The notes beneath the pieces were generated by a model, which saw only the letters and a list, made by a program, of their open reading frames with translations, ran no database searches and was not told where the DNA came from. 64,000 nucleotides of DNA from Lentzea flava (lineage in GTDB: Bacteria; Actinomycetota; Actinomycetes; Mycobacteriales; Pseudonocardiaceae): assembly GCF_014648475.1 (NCBI RefSeq), contig NZ_BMRE01000016.1, positions 1 through 64,000 of the forward strand, given 5' to 3'. Both the position numbers and the translations under genes were made by a program. The first letter of the stretch is position 1. Each line of letters starts with the position of its first letter. Below, piece by piece: positions 61,870 through 64,000 of this stretch.

Positions 61870-63370
61870 CGTTGCTCCTCACGGTGGACCGGGGCAGGTG
61901 AAGGCACAGCTGGGAGAGGCTGTTGCTCGTGCTCAGCACCGTGCCGTCCGGACGGACGACGGCGGCGCGGGTGCGACCGGCACGAAGCCAGTGGTGCAGT
62001 TCGTCGGGGCGGCAGGTGGTGATGAGGACCGCGCCGCACTCCTCGATGGCGGTGCGTTCGGGTTCGGTCGGGGCGATCGTCGTGACGACGGCGAAGCGGC
62101 CTGCGGCCACGTCGTCGAAGCGGCGTCCGCCGTCAAGAACGGCGTTGGGGCACAGCCTTCCCGCCAGGCTTCGCCGCAGACGTGGCCGCATCACCAGGCC
62201 GGAGCGGCGCAGCGGGGGCGTCTCGCTGTCGAGAACGTGGCGGGACAAGCCGGGGACGAGGGCCAGGCGTGGTGCCAGCATCCGGCGGAGAAGGTCACCG
62301 AACCGGCCGCCCTCGGTCATGGCCGTGCCGACCAGTTTCGCCATCCGGATCATGGCGCGCGCGTGCGGTTCGCGCTCCGCCTCATAGGTGTCGAGTGCCT
62401 GTTCGGGCAGGGTTGCGCCGAGGACGCCCGCGAGCTTCCACGCGAGATTGACGGCGTCACGCATCCCGGCGCCCATCCCCTGTCCGACGAACGGAGGCGT
62501 GAGGTGCGCCGCGTCGCCGAGCAGGAACACCCGCCGGTCCCGCCACCGGTCCGCGACCTGCGCCCGGAAGGTGTACTCGGCGACGCGGACCACGTCGAGC
62601 TCGTCTGCCGGGACGTCCTTGGTCCACGGCGCGATCAACCGGTGCAGCCGGTCCCGGTCGTGGAAGTCGTCACCGTTCTCGCCCGGCAGCAGGCGGAACT
62701 CCCAGCGGTAGCGGGTCTTGCCGATGCGCATGTAGGTCGCGGCGCGACCAGGGTCGCAGACCTGGTGCACGCCTTCCCATTCGCCGAGATCGGCGGTCGT
62801 GGCGATGTCGGCCACGAGCCAGCGCTGCTCGAACTTCAGGTCCCTCATCGACGCGCCGATCGCCTGCCTGGTGAGGCTGTTGGCGCCGTCGCAGCCCAGC
62901 ACGTAGTCCGCGTGGATCGTCTCCCGTTCGCCGGTGAGGCGGTCGGTCACCTCGACCCGCACCGGCCCGGTCCCGTCCTGGACGATGCCGGTGACCTCGG
63001 TGTTGCCGCGGACGGCGATCTTCAGTCCGTCGCGGAGGAGTCGTTCCAGGCCGGGCTGGTCGAACATGTTCGCCCGCGGATAGCCGTGGCGGCCGGTGCC
63101 GGGGGCGCGCCGGAACTCGGCCAGCACGCGCATGTCCGGGTCCAGCAGCCGCAACCCGTGACAGTGCCACGAGATGGCGGCGAACTCCTCGGCCAGGCCG
63201 AGGCGACCGAGGATGCGGTAGACCTCGTCGTCCAGGTGGACCGCGCGCGGCTGCGGGAACACCGACTCCCAGCGCTCCAGCACCACGTGCTCGACGCCGT
63301 ACCGGGCGAGCAGTGCCGCGGCGGTGAGACCGGTGGGGCCCGCGCCGACGATCACCACGGGCACCTTCAC
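61853..63370 (-). CDS. FAD-dependent aromatic monooxygenase (MhpA-like)
   Basis: A 505-residue flavoprotein hydroxylase. VPVVIVGAGPTGLTAAALLA (FAD motif), VLERWESVFPQPRAVHLDDE, YVLGCDGANSLTRQAIG (DG motif), VFLLGDAAHLTPPFVGQGMG (second FAD motif), and a C-terminal thioredoxin-like domain ending in VVRPDGTVLSTSNSLSQ. The block EVYRILGRLGLAEEFAAISW is typical of 3-(3-hydroxyphenyl)propionate hydroxylases. GTG 63370 overlaps the DoxX stop (GTGA). Likely acts on a phenolic acid. Confidence 0.92.
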   Translation of the reverse strand: MKVPVVIVGAGPTGLTAAALLARYGVEHVVLERWESVFPQPRAVHLDDEVYRILGRLGLAEEFAAISWHCHGLRLLDPDMRVLAEFRRAPGTGRHGYPRANMFDQPGLERLLRDGLKIAVRGNTEVTGIVQDGTGPVRVEVTDRLTGERETIHADYVLGCDGANSLTRQAIGASMRDLKFEQRWLVADIATTADLGEWEGVHQVCDPGRAATYMRIGKTRYRWEFRLLPGENGDDFHDRDRLHRLIAPWTKDVPADELDVVRVAEYTFRAQVADRWRDRRVFLLGDAAHLTPPFVGQGMGAGMRDAVNLAWKLAGVLGATLPEQALDTYEAEREPHARAMIRMAKLVGTAMTEGGRFGDLLRRMLAPRLALVPGLSRHVLDSETPPLRRSGLVMRPRLRRSLAGRLCPNAVLDGGRRFDDVAAGRFAVVTTIAPTEPERTAIEECGAVLITTCRPDELHHWLRAGRTRAAVVRPDGTVLSTSNSLSQLCLHLPRSTVRSNVAPTP

Positions 63371-63717
63371 GACGACACACCGAGAACTGCGAGATAGGCC
63401 GCGACGAGCGCCGCGCAGACCACGGCCGGGGCGAGTTCGCGGATGCCGTCCCGGTTGCGGACGTGGGTGATCACCGCGCCCGCGAGCAGGAGCAGCAGAC
63501 CCGCGCCCGCCGCGGCCCCGAGCAACGGCACGGTCAGTCCGATGAGGAGGCCGGCGGCGCCGGCCACCTCCAGCGCACCGATCCCCCGGTAGGCCGCGAC
63601 GGAAAACCCGGCGTGCGAGGCGAGTTCACGCATGCGTGGCAGCGCGAGCAACTTGGACACGCCGAGCAGGACGAAGAGAACTGCCAGCAGCACGGCCAGC
63701 ACCGTCAACACGATCAT
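63367..63717 (-). CDS. DoxX-family membrane protein
   Basis: A 116-residue four-helix membrane protein: MIVLTVLAVLLAVLFVLLGV, SKLLALPRMRELASHAGFSV, AAYRGIGALEVAGAAGLLIG, VVCAALVAAYLAVLGVSS. DoxX-like proteins often accompany oxidoreductases in actinomycete operons; a direct role is not known. Coupled by overlap to the monooxygenase downstream. Confidence 0.88.
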   Translation of the reverse strand: MIVLTVLAVLLAVLFVLLGVSKLLALPRMRELASHAGFSVAAYRGIGALEVAGAAGLLIGLTVPLLGAAAGAGLLLLLAGAVITHVRNRDGIRELAPAVVCAALVAAYLAVLGVSS

Positions 63718-63733
63718 GATCGGTCCTCTGAGG

Positions 63734-64000
63734 TCAGCTTCGGAAACGGCAGGAGATGGCGTAGCGGCCGAGCACGTCCTTCACCGCAGATTCGTCCACT
63801 TCGGACGGCACGGTGACCGACACGACGACGTCTCCGTCCTCGATCACCACGTCGACGTCCACTCCGTCGAACCCGGCGAGCGCCTCGGAGATCACGCGGC
63901 TGGTGGCGTTGGCGCGCAACGGAAGCTTGTAGGGCTTGCCGATGTCGGTCACCGGCAGCGCGTCGAGCACCGTGACGGCCTTCGGCGCGGCGGCGCGCTC
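63734..64000 (-). CDS. acyl-CoA synthetase (AMP-dependent), C-terminal part
   Basis: Truncated by the window edge. The visible C-terminus AAPKAVTVLDALPVTDIGKP then YKLPLRANATSRVISEALAG is the end of an AMP-forming acyl or aryl-CoA ligase, including the catalytic Lys of the PxTxxGKxxK motif (VTDIGKPYK). About 45 further residues follow, ending YAISCRFRS. First visible gene of the DoxX-monooxygenase-P450-ferredoxin operon; CoA activation suggests the pathway handles a carboxylic acid. Confidence 0.8.
   Translation of the reverse strand, partial: ERAAAPKAVTVLDALPVTDIGKPYKLPLRANATSRVISEALAGFDGVDVDVVIEDGDVVVSVTVPSEVDESAVKDVLGRYAISCRFRS

Noticed and set aside
61829..63397. 522-codon plus-strand frame opposite the MhpA-like gene
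   Set aside because: Antisense shadow of the flavoprotein, whose motifs are complete on the other strand.

Overview
The window is GC-rich DNA from a filamentous actinomycete, most likely a Pseudonocardiales relative (Lentzea, Saccharothrix or Amycolatopsis type). This rests on codon use, GTG/TTG starts, ATGA/GTGA gene overlaps, a CebEFG/GH1/GH6/GH9 cellulose system and the many TetR, P450, MBL and SpoIIE-type proteins. The genus is inferred. No rRNA, tRNA, CRISPR array or replication origin was seen.

Layout. 1-9.4 kb is a gene graveyard around a few live genes: a fumarylacetoacetase-family hydrolase, a 4-hydroxybenzoate hydroxylase (pobA), an SDR epimerase and a TetR gene with a triple operator. 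Around them lie two pieces of group II intron in opposite orientations and frameshifted relics of two SDRs, a malectin-domain protein, a PEBP and an SRPBCC protein. 9.7-12.6 kb is an intact pantoate/pantothenate-type operon (Rossmann-DUF2520 protein, divergent PanC, PanB) with a perfect hairpin upstream and a terminator hairpin downstream. 12.7-19.2 kb has an epoxide hydrolase/TetR divergent pair, a class V aminotransferase-like enzyme and relics of TetR, ISL3, Nudix and IS3 genes.

19.3-35.2 kb is the best organised part: a carbohydrate regulon. A minus-strand six-gene operon (Gfo/Idh oxidoreductase, DUF993, glycerate kinase, D-2-hydroxyacid dehydrogenase, DUF2264, broken TIM barrel) sits beside secreted GH6 and GH9 cellulases, a CebEFG-like ABC importer, a GH1 beta-glucosidase and a LacI regulator. 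Five AGCGCT-centred LacI-type palindromes lie in front of these units, so polymer hydrolysis, uptake, intracellular hydrolysis and an uncharacterised sugar-acid pathway may be co-regulated.

35.3-37 kb is IS/AICE debris (DUF2637, IS21, IS66). 37.5-41.5 kb is an intact four-gene cluster: SAM methyltransferase, MbtI-type salicylate synthase, and Rieske oxygenase alpha and beta subunits. It predicts chorismate to salicylate to a hydroxylated and possibly methylated aromatic product. A hairpin upstream of it shares its core with the hairpin in front of the pantoate operon.

41.8-53 kb is again debris (Tn3, IS3, IS5, IS256, IS701-like, IS21). It includes a decayed biosynthetic cluster (TetR, FAD monooxygenase, squalene-hopene cyclase, IspH, P450, a LuxE/EhpF-like ligase and a LuxC/EhpG-like reductase). 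Intact here are an SRPBCC protein, an IS481 element and an unusual N-terminally anchored P450 with a CYP7/CYP8-like I-helix. 53.9-64 kb returns to live genes: an MBL hydrolase with an AraC regulator, an internally deleted GH3 protein that keeps its CBM6 and PxKF modules, an anti-sigma-type ATPase with a GAF-SpoIIE phosphatase, and a minus-strand operon (acyl-CoA synthetase, DoxX, MhpA-type monooxygenase, P450, ferredoxin) with a TetR gene.

All calls come from reading the sequence without database searches. Family names rest on recognised motifs, and pseudogene limits are approximate.
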